Positions 16,730-24,642 of a DNA stretch of 32,838 nt are shown here, in pieces. The stretch comes from Actinophytocola sp. GTDB taxonomy: Bacteria > Actinomycetota > Actinomycetes > Mycobacteriales > Pseudonocardiaceae. The stretch lies in NCBI GenBank assembly GCA_009377385.1, contig WHUD01000040.1, positions 1-32,838 of the forward strand, given 5' to 3'. A program made the position numbers and the translations under genes. The notes below the pieces were generated by a model that did no database searches, was not told where the DNA came from, and saw nothing but the letters and a program-made list of their open reading frames with translations. Every line of letters begins with the position of its first letter. Within the stretch, counting starts at the first letter, position 1.

Positions 16730-18133
16730 ATGGCGACCTACGCACCGGGACGGAGCGCGGCTGTCGATACCGCGCTCCCGGTCGCGCTTGACCGCCGTGC
16801 GGGGGTGCCGCTCGCGGTGCAGCTCGCCGACGCGCTGCGGGACGCCGCCGCCACCGGACATCTGCGCGGCGGGGACCGGCTGCCGTCAACACGCGCCCTC
16901 GCCTGGCGACTCGGCGTCAGCAGGACCGTGACGTCGGCGGCCTACGAGCAACTGCACGCCGAGGGCTGGATCGCGGGCAAGCACGGGTCGGGCACCTACG
17001 TCACCACAACGCCGCCCACCGACGCCCCGCAGCGCAGCGCCGTCCCCGAGGACGACACCGACGGCGACGACCTGCTCGCGCTGGTGCCCGGCGTGCCGTG
17101 GGCGGACGGCATCGAACGCGCGGCGTGGCGCAGGGCCTGGCGTGCCGCAGCCGACACACCGCCCTCGCAGCAGACCGAGCGGGCAGGTCTCACCGCGTAC
17201 CGCGCCGCCATCGCCGAGCACCTGCTCCGGCACCGGGGCCTGGTGATCGCCTCGGCCAGCGTGCTCGCCACGGCGGGCACAACAAGCGCCGTCGCGGAAC
17301 TGGCCTCTGCGCTGTTCCAGCCGGGCGACGTCGTCGCCGTGGAGGAACCCGGCTATCAGCGTGCGGTGCAGGCGTTCCTCGCGGCGGGGCTGCGGGTGGT
17401 CGGCGTGCCAATCGACACCGACGGCATCGTGGTGGACGCCATCCCCTCCGGGGCTAAAGCGGTCTACTGCTCCCCGGCGCACCAGTACCCGATGGGCAGC
17501 AGGATGAGCGCGACGCGCCGGGTGGCGCTGGTCGAGCGCGCCCGCGCGGAGGACTTCCTTGTGATCGAGGACGACTACGACGGCGAGCTGCGTTTCGACG
17601 TCGCCCCGCTGCCGCTGCTGGCGGGGCTCGCCCCTGACGTCGTCGTGCACCTGGGCACCACGAGCAAGATCCTCACCCCGACGCTCGGCGCGGGATGGCT
17701 GGTCGCGCCGCGCGGGGTCGCCGACACCGTGCTGACCTACCGCGACCGAACCGGCACCCGGCCGTCGCCTGCGGGGCAGCGGGTGTTCACCGAGTTCGCG
17801 CACAGCGGCGACCTAGGCCGCCATCTGCGGCGTGTGCGCAGGGAGATGTCCGAGCGGCGACAGCTGCTCGTCGGGGCATTGCGGGACGCGGGCGTCGGCA
17901 TGGTCGGCGACGACGCGGGCGCGCACCTCGTCGTCCCGCTGCGGTCGGCGGCGGAGGAACGGGAGCGGCTGCGTGCGGCGCGGCATCGGGGCATCCTGCT
18001 CGATGGGCTCGCCAGGCACTATGCGGACGAACCGACCGCATACGGCATCGCGATCGGCTACGCGGGGTGTTCCCGGAGCGAACTCAACGAAGCGGTGGGT
18101 GTGCTCGTCGGCGTGCTCACACGTCAGAGGTAG
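16730..18133 (+). CDS. MocR/PdxR-type GntR regulator with aminotransferase domain
   Basis: 467 residues. The N-terminal winged HTH of the GntR family spans about residues 20-91 ([46 protein letters not shown]). The rest is a fold-type I aminotransferase-like domain with the PLP-lysine K313 in [16 protein letters not shown] and [12 protein letters not shown] before it. MocR proteins use PLP or an amino-acid adduct as signal; PdxR members control B6 synthesis. The ATG at 16730 has GGAG 6 bases upstream and is preferred to an ATG at 16706. It is divergent from the PNPOx-like gene, its likeliest target, and ends 11 bp before ddl, which may be read through from the mocR promoter. Confidence 0.92.
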   Translation: MATYAPGRSAAVDTALPVALDRRAGVPLAVQLADALRDAAATGHLRGGDRLPSTRALAWRLGVSRTVTSAAYEQLHAEGWIAGKHGSGTYVTTTPPTDAPQRSAVPEDDTDGDDLLALVPGVPWADGIERAAWRRAWRAAADTPPSQQTERAGLTAYRAAIAEHLLRHRGLVIASASVLATAGTTSAVAELASALFQPGDVVAVEEPGYQRAVQAFLAAGLRVVGVPIDTDGIVVDAIPSGAKAVYCSPAHQYPMGSRMSATRRVALVERARAEDFLVIEDDYDGELRFDVAPLPLLAGLAPDVVVHLGTTSKILTPTLGAGWLVAPRGVADTVLTYRDRTGTRPSPAGQRVFTEFAHSGDLGRHLRRVRREMSERRQLLVGALRDAGVGMVGDDAGAHLVVPLRSAAEERERLRAARHRGILLDGLARHYADEPTAYGIAIGYAGCSRSELNEAVGVLVGVLTRQR

Positions 18134-18144
18134 GGTCGGCCTTC

Positions 18145-19263
18145 ATGAGCGAGGGATATTCGGCACCGCGCGGACGCAAGACGAGGGTGGCGGTCGTGTT
18201 CGGCGGCCGCAGCAGCGAACACACCATCTCGTGCGTCTCCGCGGGCAGCATCCTCGCCAACCTGGATCCGGAGCGGTTCGAGGTCGTCCCCATCAGCATC
18301 ACCAGGGAGGGTGGTTGGGTGCTCGGCACCAGCGACCCGAAGGCGTTGGCCATCAGCGGCAGGACGCTGCCGTCAGTGGACTCCGGCGACGAACTGGTGC
18401 TCGCCGGCGATCCGACCCGCCGCGACCTCGTCATGATCGGTTCCGGCGATGAGTTGCACACGCTCGCCGGGGTCGACGTCGTGTTTCCCGTGCTGCACGG
18501 TGCCTTCGGGGAGGACGGCACCATCCAGGGCCTGCTCGAGATGGCCGACCTGCCCTACGTCGGCGCCGGAGTGCTGGCCAGCGCCACCGCGATGGACAAG
18601 GTGTTCGCCAAGAAGCTCCTTGCCGCGGAGGGGCTGCCGGTCGGCACCTACGCGGTGCTCGACCGCAACGCCACCACGCTCGACGAGGCCGACCGCGACC
18701 GCATCGGCCTGCCGGTGTTCGTCAAACCCGCGCGGGCGGGGTCGTCCATCGGCATCAGCAAGGTCACCGACTGGGCGCAGCTCGACGACGCGATCGCGCT
18801 CGCGCGGGAAACCGACCCGAAGGTGCTCATCGAGGCAGGGGTCGTCGGCAGAGAGATCGAGTGCGGCGTGCTCGAGTTCCCCGACGGCCGCGTCGAGGCC
18901 TCGCTGCCCGCCGAGATCAGGGTGCTCGTTGACGACGACTCCGCCTGGTACGACTTCGAGACCAAGTACCTCGGCGACGCCGCGGAGCTGGACATCCCCG
19001 CCAAGATTGACGACGACACCACGGAACGGCTGCGGGCGATGGCGGTGCGCGCGTTCGGCGCGCTGGACTGTCAAGGCCTCGCCAGGGTGGACTTCTTCGT
19101 CGGCACAGACGGCGAGCTGACGATCAACGAGGTCAACACCCTGCCAGGGTTCACGACTACGTCGGCCTACCCGAAGATGTGGGAGGTCACCGGCATTGAC
19201 TACACGACGCTGCTGACCACGCTGGTCGAGACTGCGCTGAGTAGGGGAACCGGCCTGCGCTGA
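18145..19263 (+). CDS. ddl: D-alanine--D-alanine ligase
   Basis: Ddl, 372 residues, joins two D-Ala with ATP for peptidoglycan precursors. ATP-grasp features: [20 protein letters not shown] (about residues 15-34), [32 protein letters not shown], and the metal-binding [20 protein letters not shown] followed by [14 protein letters not shown]. The motif around [10 protein letters not shown] is that of D-Ala-D-Ala enzymes rather than VanA-type depsipeptide ligases, so no intrinsic glycopeptide resistance is indicated. The ATG at 18145 is preceded by AGGTAGGG. The same frame is open upstream but overlaps mocR. It converges with the DUF3515 gene, stops only 6 bp apart. Confidence 0.96.
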   Translation: MSEGYSAPRGRKTRVAVVFGGRSSEHTISCVSAGSILANLDPERFEVVPISITREGGWVLGTSDPKALAISGRTLPSVDSGDELVLAGDPTRRDLVMIGSGDELHTLAGVDVVFPVLHGAFGEDGTIQGLLEMADLPYVGAGVLASATAMDKVFAKKLLAAEGLPVGTYAVLDRNATTLDEADRDRIGLPVFVKPARAGSSIGISKVTDWAQLDDAIALARETDPKVLIEAGVVGREIECGVLEFPDGRVEASLPAEIRVLVDDDSAWYDFETKYLGDAAELDIPAKIDDDTTERLRAMAVRAFGALDCQGLARVDFFVGTDGELTINEVNTLPGFTTTSAYPKMWEVTGIDYTTLLTTLVETALSRGTGLR

Positions 19264-19269
19264 GGAGCG

Positions 19270-19830
19270 TCACGGCCGGGGCGGCACGGCCTCCAGTTCC
19301 TTGTCGATGACGTCCGAGATCTCCTGCAACGGGCCGGTGCCCGCGTCGCGAGGCACCGTCAGCGCGATGTAGACCTTGCGGTCGACCGCATACCAGGTCG
19401 ACGCCCCCTGATCGGTGACGGGCAGCCACTGCACGCCGTTGATCTGCCGCAGCTTGGACGTCTTGGTCAGCGCGTCCGGCTTGTGAATGCCGCACCGGAG
19501 CACGACGGGATTCACCCCGCCCCATGCGGCGGCGCCCTCCGGCGCCGGCTTGGCGAGCTTCCGGCGCGCGAGCCGCTCGCCGGCCGACTCCATCGTGTCC
19601 GGCAGCGCGTCGGTCAGCGTGTCACACGCGGCCGATCCCGACTTCGGCGCCGCGACGGCGACCAGCGGCAGCGGGCCGGAGGGCTGGTTCGCGTCGCTCG
19701 GCGTGGTGTCGGTGTCATCGTTGCCGCCGATCAATCCGATGGCGACGACGCCTGCCACCAGGCCGACGCCGAGGACGGCGGCGACGATGATCAGCGGGCG
19801 GGACGGTGCCGCAGCATCCGGTTCAGACAC
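19270..19830 (-). CDS. DUF3515 membrane-anchored protein
   Basis: 186 residues. A single hydrophobic segment (about residues 12-36, PLIIVAAVLGVGLVAGVVAI) lies after a short polar N-terminus and should anchor the protein with the rest outside. The outer part has two cysteines placed as in the family, C69 (GSAACDTL) and C113 (VLRCGIH), which could form a disulfide, then STWYAVDRKVYIALTVPRDA. This matches the DUF3515 family, found next to ddl/thiL in actinobacteria (Rv2980 in M. tuberculosis); its function is unknown. The GTG at 19830 lies 20 bp after the RAM-domain gene on the same strand, so the two are probably co-transcribed. Confidence 0.88.
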   Translation of the reverse strand: MSEPDAAAPSRPLIIVAAVLGVGLVAGVVAIGLIGGNDDTDTTPSDANQPSGPLPLVAVAAPKSGSAACDTLTDALPDTMESAGERLARRKLAKPAPEGAAAWGGVNPVVLRCGIHKPDALTKTSKLRQINGVQWLPVTDQGASTWYAVDRKVYIALTVPRDAGTGPLQEISDVIDKELEAVPPRP

Positions 19831-19850
19831 GGAGTTACGAGACCACAGCC

Positions 19851-20084
19851 TCAGAGGTGGACCACGGGGCAGGTCAGGGTGCGTGTGATTCCGCTGACGT
19901 TCTGCACCTTCGCGACCACCAGCTGGCCGAGCTGGTCGACGTTCTCCGCCTCGGCCCTGACGATGACGTCATACGGCCCTGTCACGTCCTCTGAGCTGGC
20001 CACTCCTGGGATCTCCGCGATCTCGGCCGCGACCGAGGCAGCCTTGCCGACTTCGGTCTGAATCAGGATGTATGCGTTGACCAC
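19851..20084 (-). CDS. Stand-alone Lrp/AsnC ligand-binding (RAM) domain protein
   Basis: 77 residues: VVNAYILIQTEVGKAASVAA, EIPGVASSEDVTGPYDVIVR, and QLGQLVVAKVQNVSGITRTL. This is the alpha/beta RAM effector-binding domain of Lrp/AsnC regulators without any DNA-binding HTH. Stand-alone RAM proteins form oligomers and bind small ligands such as amino acids; partners are mostly unknown. The GTG at 20084 has AAAGGG 7 bases upstream; a longer open frame upstream overlaps thiL and is not real. It is divergent from thiL and upstream of the DUF3515 gene. Confidence 0.88.
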   Translation of the reverse strand: MVNAYILIQTEVGKAASVAAEIAEIPGVASSEDVTGPYDVIVRAEAENVDQLGQLVVAKVQNVSGITRTLTCPVVHL

Positions 20085-20220
20085 GGCGCGCCCTTTCGTC
20101 TGCATGGGTCGGTCAGTGTCCAATGTAGTGAGGCAGGATTGACGTGGATCGCCCAACCTACCGCAGCCGTCGGCGGCAGGCAGCGTCGCAAGTGCCAGCC
20201 CGAGACTCCTGGAGGTCAGC
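20085..20220. promoter_or_regulatory. Divergent RAM-protein/thiL intergenic region
   Basis: 136 bases with no gene. A minus-strand TACATT (20126-20121) is a possible -10 for the RAM-domain gene. TTGACG (plus strand, 20132-20137) is a possible -35 for thiL, without a good -10. No TPP-riboswitch core was recognised ahead of thiL. The thiL ribosome site TGGAGG is just before the GTG. Confidence 0.35.
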
Positions 20221-21204
20221 GTGCCGTCGCAGCAGGGACCGACCGAAGGCACCGTCGCGGAGATCGGTGAGTTCGGATTGATCGACTCGGTCACCCGGCA
20301 TCGCACCCAGCCGGAGCACACCCTACTCGGCCCGGGTGACGACGCCGCGATCGTCGCCGCTCCGGACGGCAAGGTCGTGGCGAGCACGGACGTGCTGGTG
20401 CAGAACGTGCACTTCCGGCTCGACTGGTCCAGCCCGGCGCAGGTGGGCAGGAAGGCGGTCGCGGTGAACCTCGCCGACGTCGCCGCCATGGGCGCGACGC
20501 CGACCGCGGTGCTCGTCGGGCTCGCCTGCCCCGGAGCGACCCGCACCGAGCAGATCACCGAGCTGGCAGACGGCATGTGGGAGGAAGCCGGACGCGCCGG
20601 TGTTGGCCTCGTCGGCGGGGACGTCGTCGCGGCCGACCAGATCATGATCAGCGTGACGGCGCTGGGCGACCTGCGCGGCACGGCGCCGGTGCGGCGTTCC
20701 GGCGCGCGGCCGGGGGAGGTCGTCGCGATCACCGGGAGGCTCGGCTGGTCGGCCGCCGGACTCGCCGTGCTCGGCAGGGGATTCCGCTCGCCAGTCAGCG
20801 TGGTCAACGCGCACCGCTATCCCGAGCCGCCGTACGCGGCTGGCCCCGAGGCAGCGGCGGCTGGCGCCACCGCGATGATCGACGTCTCTGACGGCCTGCT
20901 CGCCGACCTCGGCCACGTGGCAACGGCGTCCGGCGTTGGCATCGACGTCGACTCCAACGCCCTCCAGGTGGACCAGAAGCTGGTCGAGGTGTCCTCCGCG
21001 CTCGGCGCGGATCCGCTGCAGTGGGTGCTCACCGGCGGCGAGGACCACGCGCTCGCCGCGACGTTCCCCAGCGCCGAGCAGGTGCCGGAGGGCTGGCGGC
21101 GTGTCGGCGTCGTCGCGTCGGCGGCGGACGGGGGAGTCGGCGTGACGGTCGACGGCAAGCCGTACGAACCGGAGCGGCAGGGCTGGCAGCACTGGCGCGG
21201 CTGA
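20221..21204 (+). CDS. thiL: Thiamine-monophosphate kinase
   Basis: ThiL, 327 residues, phosphorylates thiamine monophosphate to the coenzyme thiamine diphosphate using ATP. Family motifs in order: LLGPGDDAAIV (about residues 35-45), STDVLVQNVHFRLDW, AVNLADVAAMGATPTAVLVG, GLVGGDVVAAD, AITGRLGWSAAGLAVL, IDVSDGLLADLGHVA and LTGGEDHALAATF. The GTG at 20221 has GGAGG upstream. The product supplies ThDP for central metabolism. It is followed by a GNAT gene after 59 bp. Confidence 0.96.
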   Translation: MPSQQGPTEGTVAEIGEFGLIDSVTRHRTQPEHTLLGPGDDAAIVAAPDGKVVASTDVLVQNVHFRLDWSSPAQVGRKAVAVNLADVAAMGATPTAVLVGLACPGATRTEQITELADGMWEEAGRAGVGLVGGDVVAADQIMISVTALGDLRGTAPVRRSGARPGEVVAITGRLGWSAAGLAVLGRGFRSPVSVVNAHRYPEPPYAAGPEAAAAGATAMIDVSDGLLADLGHVATASGVGIDVDSNALQVDQKLVEVSSALGADPLQWVLTGGEDHALAATFPSAEQVPEGWRRVGVVASAADGGVGVTVDGKPYEPERQGWQHWRG

Positions 21205-21263
21205 GCGGTCCGTCTCAGCGGAAAAAAATCGTGCGAACTCGCGCGCGGTGCTGACGTACGCTC

Positions 21264-21752
21264 GTGCGCGTGGAGTTCGCAGTAGTGCGCTATGACCACC
21301 CCGACGCGACGAAGCTGATCGTCGAGGTGCAGCGAGAGTACGTCGTCCGCTACGGCGACGAGGATGTCACGCCGGTCGAGCCGGACGACTTCGCGCCGCC
21401 GCGCGGCCGGTTCTTTGTCGGCTACCTCGACGGCGCGCCGGTGGCCTGTGGCGGCTGGCGTGGCCAGGATGGCCCCGAGCCGCAGTACTCGCGCGGCGAC
21501 GCCGAGATCAAGCGGATGTACGTCGTCGAGTCGGTGCGCGGCAACGGCTACTCGCGCGCCTTACTTGAGGTCATCGAGCAGAGCGCCCGCGACGCGAGCA
21601 GGAAGCGGATGATCCTGGAGACCGGCATCGCGCAGCCCGAGGCGATGTCGCTGTACGAGTCGTCCGGCTATCACCCCATCCCGAGGTTCGGCCCCTACAG
21701 CGACGACCCGTGCAGCCGCTGCTACGCGAAGGCGCTGCCGCGGTCGGCGTGA
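21264..21752 (+). CDS. GNAT-family N-acetyltransferase
   Basis: 162 residues. The acetyl-CoA binding motif A is visible as IKRMYVVESVRGNGYSRALL (R/Q-x-x-G-x-G/A type), then ILETGIAQPEAMSLYESSGY and a late GPYSDDPCSRCYAKAL. The substrate is unknown; this compact form is common in actinobacteria. GTG starts at 21264 and 21270 are both possible; no Shine-Dalgarno is present, and TACGCT at 21257-21262 could be a -10 giving a leaderless message. It lies between thiL and ung. Confidence 0.85.
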   Translation: MRVEFAVVRYDHPDATKLIVEVQREYVVRYGDEDVTPVEPDDFAPPRGRFFVGYLDGAPVACGGWRGQDGPEPQYSRGDAEIKRMYVVESVRGNGYSRALLEVIEQSARDASRKRMILETGIAQPEAMSLYESSGYHPIPRFGPYSDDPCSRCYAKALPRSA

Positions 21753-21759
21753 CGACACA

Positions 21760-21773
21760 CTAACTGCAGTTAG
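21760..21773. promoter_or_regulatory. Perfect 14-bp palindrome upstream of ung
   Basis: CTAACTGCAGTTAG is a perfect palindrome, followed by a further half site (CTAACT at 21775-21780). It lies 7 bp after the GNAT stop and about 80 bp before the ung start. It resembles operators of TetR-like or similar dimeric regulators; no T-run follows, so it is not an obvious terminator. No cognate regulator is visible in the window. Confidence 0.55.
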
Positions 21774-21853
21774 ACTAACTCGGGTTGTACAGCGCCACGC
21801 CAGTCGGCGGGTCGTGACGGCGGTCCCAGCCGGGCGCGCTAGGCTCAGGCGGC

Positions 21854-22531
21854 ATGGCAGCACGGCCCCTCAACGAGATCGTCGAAGCAGGCTGGGCGAA
21901 GGCCCTTGAACCGGTCGCGCCCAAGATCGCGCACATGGGGGAGTTCCTCCGCGCCGAGATCGCGGCGGGACGCACCTACCTGCCCTCCGGTGAGAACGTG
22001 CTGCGGGCGTTCAAGCAACCGTTCCACGACGTTCGAGTGCTGATCGTCGGCCAGGACCCCTACCCGACGCCGGGGCACCCCATCGGGCTGTGCTTCGCGG
22101 TCGCGCCGGACGTCCGGCCGCTGCCGAAGAGCCTGGTCAACATCTACAAGGAGTACTCGGACGACCTCGGCCACCCGCTGCCGTCCAACGGCGACCTCAC
22201 CCCGTGGACCGAGCAGGGCGTGCTGCTGCTGAACCGCGCGCTGAGCGTGCAGCCCGGCAAACCGAACTCCCACCAGAGCAAGGGCTGGGAGGATGTCACC
22301 GAGCAGGCCATCCGTGCTCTCGGCGCACGGGACGAGCCGCTGGTCGCGATCCTGTGGGGCAGCAACGCCCGCAAGCTCAAGCCGCTGATCGGCGCGGACC
22401 GGTGCATCGAGTCGGTGCACCCCAGCCCGTTGTCCGCGCACAACGGCTTCTTCGGCTCGCGGCCGTTCAGCCGCGCCAACGACCTGCTTGAGAAGCAGGG
22501 CGCCGCCCCCATCGACTGGAAACTGCCCTAG
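21854..22531 (+). CDS. ung: Uracil-DNA glycosylase
   Basis: Family-1 UDG, 225 residues, removes uracil from DNA at the start of base excision repair, a need that is acute in a high-GC genome where cytosine deaminates. The water-activating loop is [20 protein letters not shown] with D68, followed by the uracil-binding Phe, LLLNRALSV with the Asn, [13 protein letters not shown] and the DNA-intercalation loop [18 protein letters not shown] (near residue 187). The PYPTPGH variant of the first loop is usual in actinobacteria. The ATG at 21854 gives a standard length. It converges with rpmB across a strong terminator. Confidence 0.97.
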   Translation: MAARPLNEIVEAGWAKALEPVAPKIAHMGEFLRAEIAAGRTYLPSGENVLRAFKQPFHDVRVLIVGQDPYPTPGHPIGLCFAVAPDVRPLPKSLVNIYKEYSDDLGHPLPSNGDLTPWTEQGVLLLNRALSVQPGKPNSHQSKGWEDVTEQAIRALGARDEPLVAILWGSNARKLKPLIGADRCIESVHPSPLSAHNGFFGSRPFSRANDLLEKQGAAPIDWKLP

Positions 22532-22537
22532 GCACGC

Positions 22538-22572
22538 GAAAAACCCCGGCACGACCAGGTCGCGCCGGGGTT
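22538..22572 (-). terminator. Rho-independent terminator of rpmB (shared with ung)
   Basis: Stem AACCCCGGC (22542-22550) / GCCGGGGTT (22564-22572), with GACC/GGTC pairing inside the loop. On the minus strand the stem runs into TTTTT (22543-22539), the classic signal for ending rpmB transcripts 14 bp after its stop. The hairpin can also serve ung from the other side. Confidence 0.9.
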
Positions 22573-22585
22573 CGTGGATCGCTGA

Positions 22586-22792
22586 TCAGACCGCGGTGCG
22601 GCTCACGCGGGTCACCTTGCCCGCCTTCAGGCACGAGGTGCAGACGTTCATGCGCTTCTTGCCGGACGCACCGATCTTGGCGTGAACAGTCTGGATGTTG
22701 GGGTTCCACCGGCGATTGTGGCGCCGGTGGGAGTGCGAGACCGACTTGCCGAAGCCCGGCCCCTTACCGCAGACGTCGCACACGGCAGCCAC
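22586..22792 (-). CDS. rpmB: 50S ribosomal protein L28 (zinc-ribbon form)
   Basis: L28, 68 residues: [40 protein letters not shown], and [16 protein letters not shown]. Two Cys pairs (CDVC and CTSC) mark the zinc-binding C+ version; many actinobacteria also keep a C- paralogue for zinc shortage. The GTG at 22792 has AAGGAG with an 8-base spacing; the in-frame GTG at 22801 overlaps that site and is rejected. It is divergent from the DAK gene. Confidence 0.96.
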   Translation of the reverse strand: MAAVCDVCGKGPGFGKSVSHSHRRHNRRWNPNIQTVHAKIGASGKKRMNVCTSCLKAGKVTRVSRTAV

Positions 22793-23020
22793 GTCGAACA
22801 CTCCTTAGATCAGGGAAAGAAATATGCAGGCCCGAACGCATCGGGCGACTCGAATAGGGTAGCCGGTGCGGTCTCGCCGGGTGCACCGGGGTGGATAGGC
22901 TCGCTCAGTACAGGGTGCCAGCCATCCGTCCTGCGCAGGTAGAGCGGCGGGTTGGGCACGATTGCGCGAGCGAGATAGAAGGCACAGTGTGGCGACTCAG
23001 GCAGAGGTTCCGAGGTAGGT
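22793..23020. promoter_or_regulatory. Divergent rpmB/DAK-protein intergenic region
   Basis: No gene in 228 bases. On the minus strand TACCCT and TGCATATTTC stretches upstream of AAGGAG (22808-22803) are promoter candidates for rpmB. GAGGTAGG just before 23021 is the ribosome site of the DAK-family gene. No Zur box could be recognised with confidence. Confidence 0.35.
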
Positions 23021-24637
23021 ATGCGGACTGTTGACGCGGCTGCCGTGCGGGCGTGGGCGACCTCCTGCGTCACCGTGCTCGACGCGCTGCGCGCCGACAT
23101 CGACCGGATCAACGTCTACCCGGTGCCCGACTCCGACACCGGCTCCAACCTGCTCTACACCGTCACCGGCGCGCGGGACGCCCTCGCGGGGCACGACCCC
23201 TGCGATCCGGACGACGGCGCTGGCCCGGCGCTCGCGGTGTTCGCGCGGGGCGCGGTGCGGGCCGCGCGGGGCAACTCCGGGGTGATCCTGTCGCAGCTAC
23301 TGCGCGGCATCGCGGACTCCGTCGGCGACGCCGCCGTCGTCGACGCGCCAGGGCTCGCCGCGGCACTGGCGCGGGCGGAGCGCACCGCCACCGCAGCCGT
23401 GGCCCGGCCGGTCGACGGGACGATGCTTACCGTGCTGAGCGCCGCAGCCAAGGGCGCCGAGGACGCCAGGGGAGGCGACGTCGCGGACGTCGCCGAGGCT
23501 GCTGCGGACGCGGCGGCCGCCGCGCTGGCCGAGACCCCGCACCAGCTCGCCGTGCTCGCCGACGCCGGGGTCGTCGACGCGGGCGGACGCGGCGTGCTCG
23601 CCGTGCTTGACGAGCTGGCCGGGGTGGTCGCAGGCAGGCCAGCCAGGCAGCGCCCGGAGTTCGCTGGCGCCTCCGACCCGATGCCTCCGCAGCGCAGGAT
23701 CGCCGAGAGCAGCCAGCCGTGGGAGGTCATGTACCTGCTCGACGGCATGTTCGACCTCGCCCTGCCCGAGCTCAGGGACCGGCTCAGCGCGCTCGGCGAC
23801 TGCGTCACCATCGCTGGCGACGGCGCCGGCAGCCACGCCGTCCACGTGCACTGCGCCGACATCGGCGCCGTGATCGAGGCGGGGCTTGACGTCGGCAGGC
23901 CGCGCGACGTGCGGGTGGAGTCGCTCGCGGTGGCCGGTGGCTCGCTGCTCGGCGGCAGGGCCGTGCTCGCCGTCGTCCACGGCCTGCCGTTCGCCGAGCT
24001 GTGCCGTCAGGAGGGCGTGCGGGTGCTCGCCTGCGACACCACCAACCCGCTCAGCATCGACCGGGTGATGCGCACCGTCACCGAGCTGCGGGCATCGCAC
24101 GTCATCGTGCTGCCCGCCGGTGCCGAGACGACGAGCGTCGTCGAGGCCGCGACCGAACGCGCGGTGACCGCTGGCAAGGACGTCGTGGTGATCCCGTGCG
24201 CGTCGCAGGTGCAGGTGCTCGCCGCGCTTGCGGTGCACGACGGCGAGCGCAGGGCCGCAGACGACGTCGTCGCGATGGCCGAAGCCGCTGCGGCCACCCG
24301 GAGGGGTGAACTGCTCGTCGCCGCCGAGGACGCCATGACCTGGGTCGGCAGGGTGCATGCCGGTGACCTGGTCGGCTTCGTCGACGACGAGGTGATGCTG
24401 ATCGAGCCGGGAGTGTCGGTACCGTCGGCTACCGTGGTCGCGGACGCGGCGATGAGCGTGGTCGAACGGATGCTGAGCGCGGGTGGCGAGCTGGTCACCC
24501 TGCTGCTCGGTGCCCGGGCACCGGAAGGGATCGACGCCGCCGTCGCCGAACGGCTTGCGCGGGCGCATCCCGAGGTCGAGTTCGCCGCGTACCAGGGTGG
24601 ACAGACCGAGTCGATGCTGACGTTCGGAGTGGAGTAA
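23021..24637 (+). CDS. DAK-domain protein, FakA/YloV-like
   Basis: 538 residues. The N-terminal DhaL-like domain holds the metal/ADP-binding motif NVYPVPDSDTGSNLLYT (residues 31-47), ARGNSGVILSQLLRGIAD (about 85-102) and the PVDGTMLTVL loop. The later part matches the C-terminal region of YloV/FakA (LGGRAVLAVVHGLPFAELCR, HVIVLPAGAETTSVVEAA, VVVIPCASQVQVLAALAVHD). FakA in firmicutes phosphorylates fatty acids bound to FakB; actinobacterial members next to recG are less well characterised, so fatty-acid kinase is a family-based inference. No fakB is in view. The ATG at 23021 has GAGGTAGG. The stop is 5 bp before recG, an operon arrangement conserved across many bacteria. Confidence 0.9.
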   Translation: MRTVDAAAVRAWATSCVTVLDALRADIDRINVYPVPDSDTGSNLLYTVTGARDALAGHDPCDPDDGAGPALAVFARGAVRAARGNSGVILSQLLRGIADSVGDAAVVDAPGLAAALARAERTATAAVARPVDGTMLTVLSAAAKGAEDARGGDVADVAEAAADAAAAALAETPHQLAVLADAGVVDAGGRGVLAVLDELAGVVAGRPARQRPEFAGASDPMPPQRRIAESSQPWEVMYLLDGMFDLALPELRDRLSALGDCVTIAGDGAGSHAVHVHCADIGAVIEAGLDVGRPRDVRVESLAVAGGSLLGGRAVLAVVHGLPFAELCRQEGVRVLACDTTNPLSIDRVMRTVTELRASHVIVLPAGAETTSVVEAATERAVTAGKDVVVIPCASQVQVLAALAVHDGERRAADDVVAMAEAAAATRRGELLVAAEDAMTWVGRVHAGDLVGFVDDEVMLIEPGVSVPSATVVADAAMSVVERMLSAGGELVTLLLGARAPEGIDAAVAERLARAHPEVEFAAYQGGQTESMLTFGVE

Positions 24638-24642
24638 GAACC

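Noticed and set aside
18145-19263. Possible vancomycin-resistance-type D-Ala-D-Lac ligase
   Set aside because: The active-site region [14 protein letters not shown] is that of ordinary D-Ala-D-Ala ligases and no vanH/vanX neighbours are present.
20085-20220. TPP riboswitch ahead of thiL
   Set aside because: No THI-box core such as CTGAGA...ACC...TGATC arrangement was recognised in the spacer.
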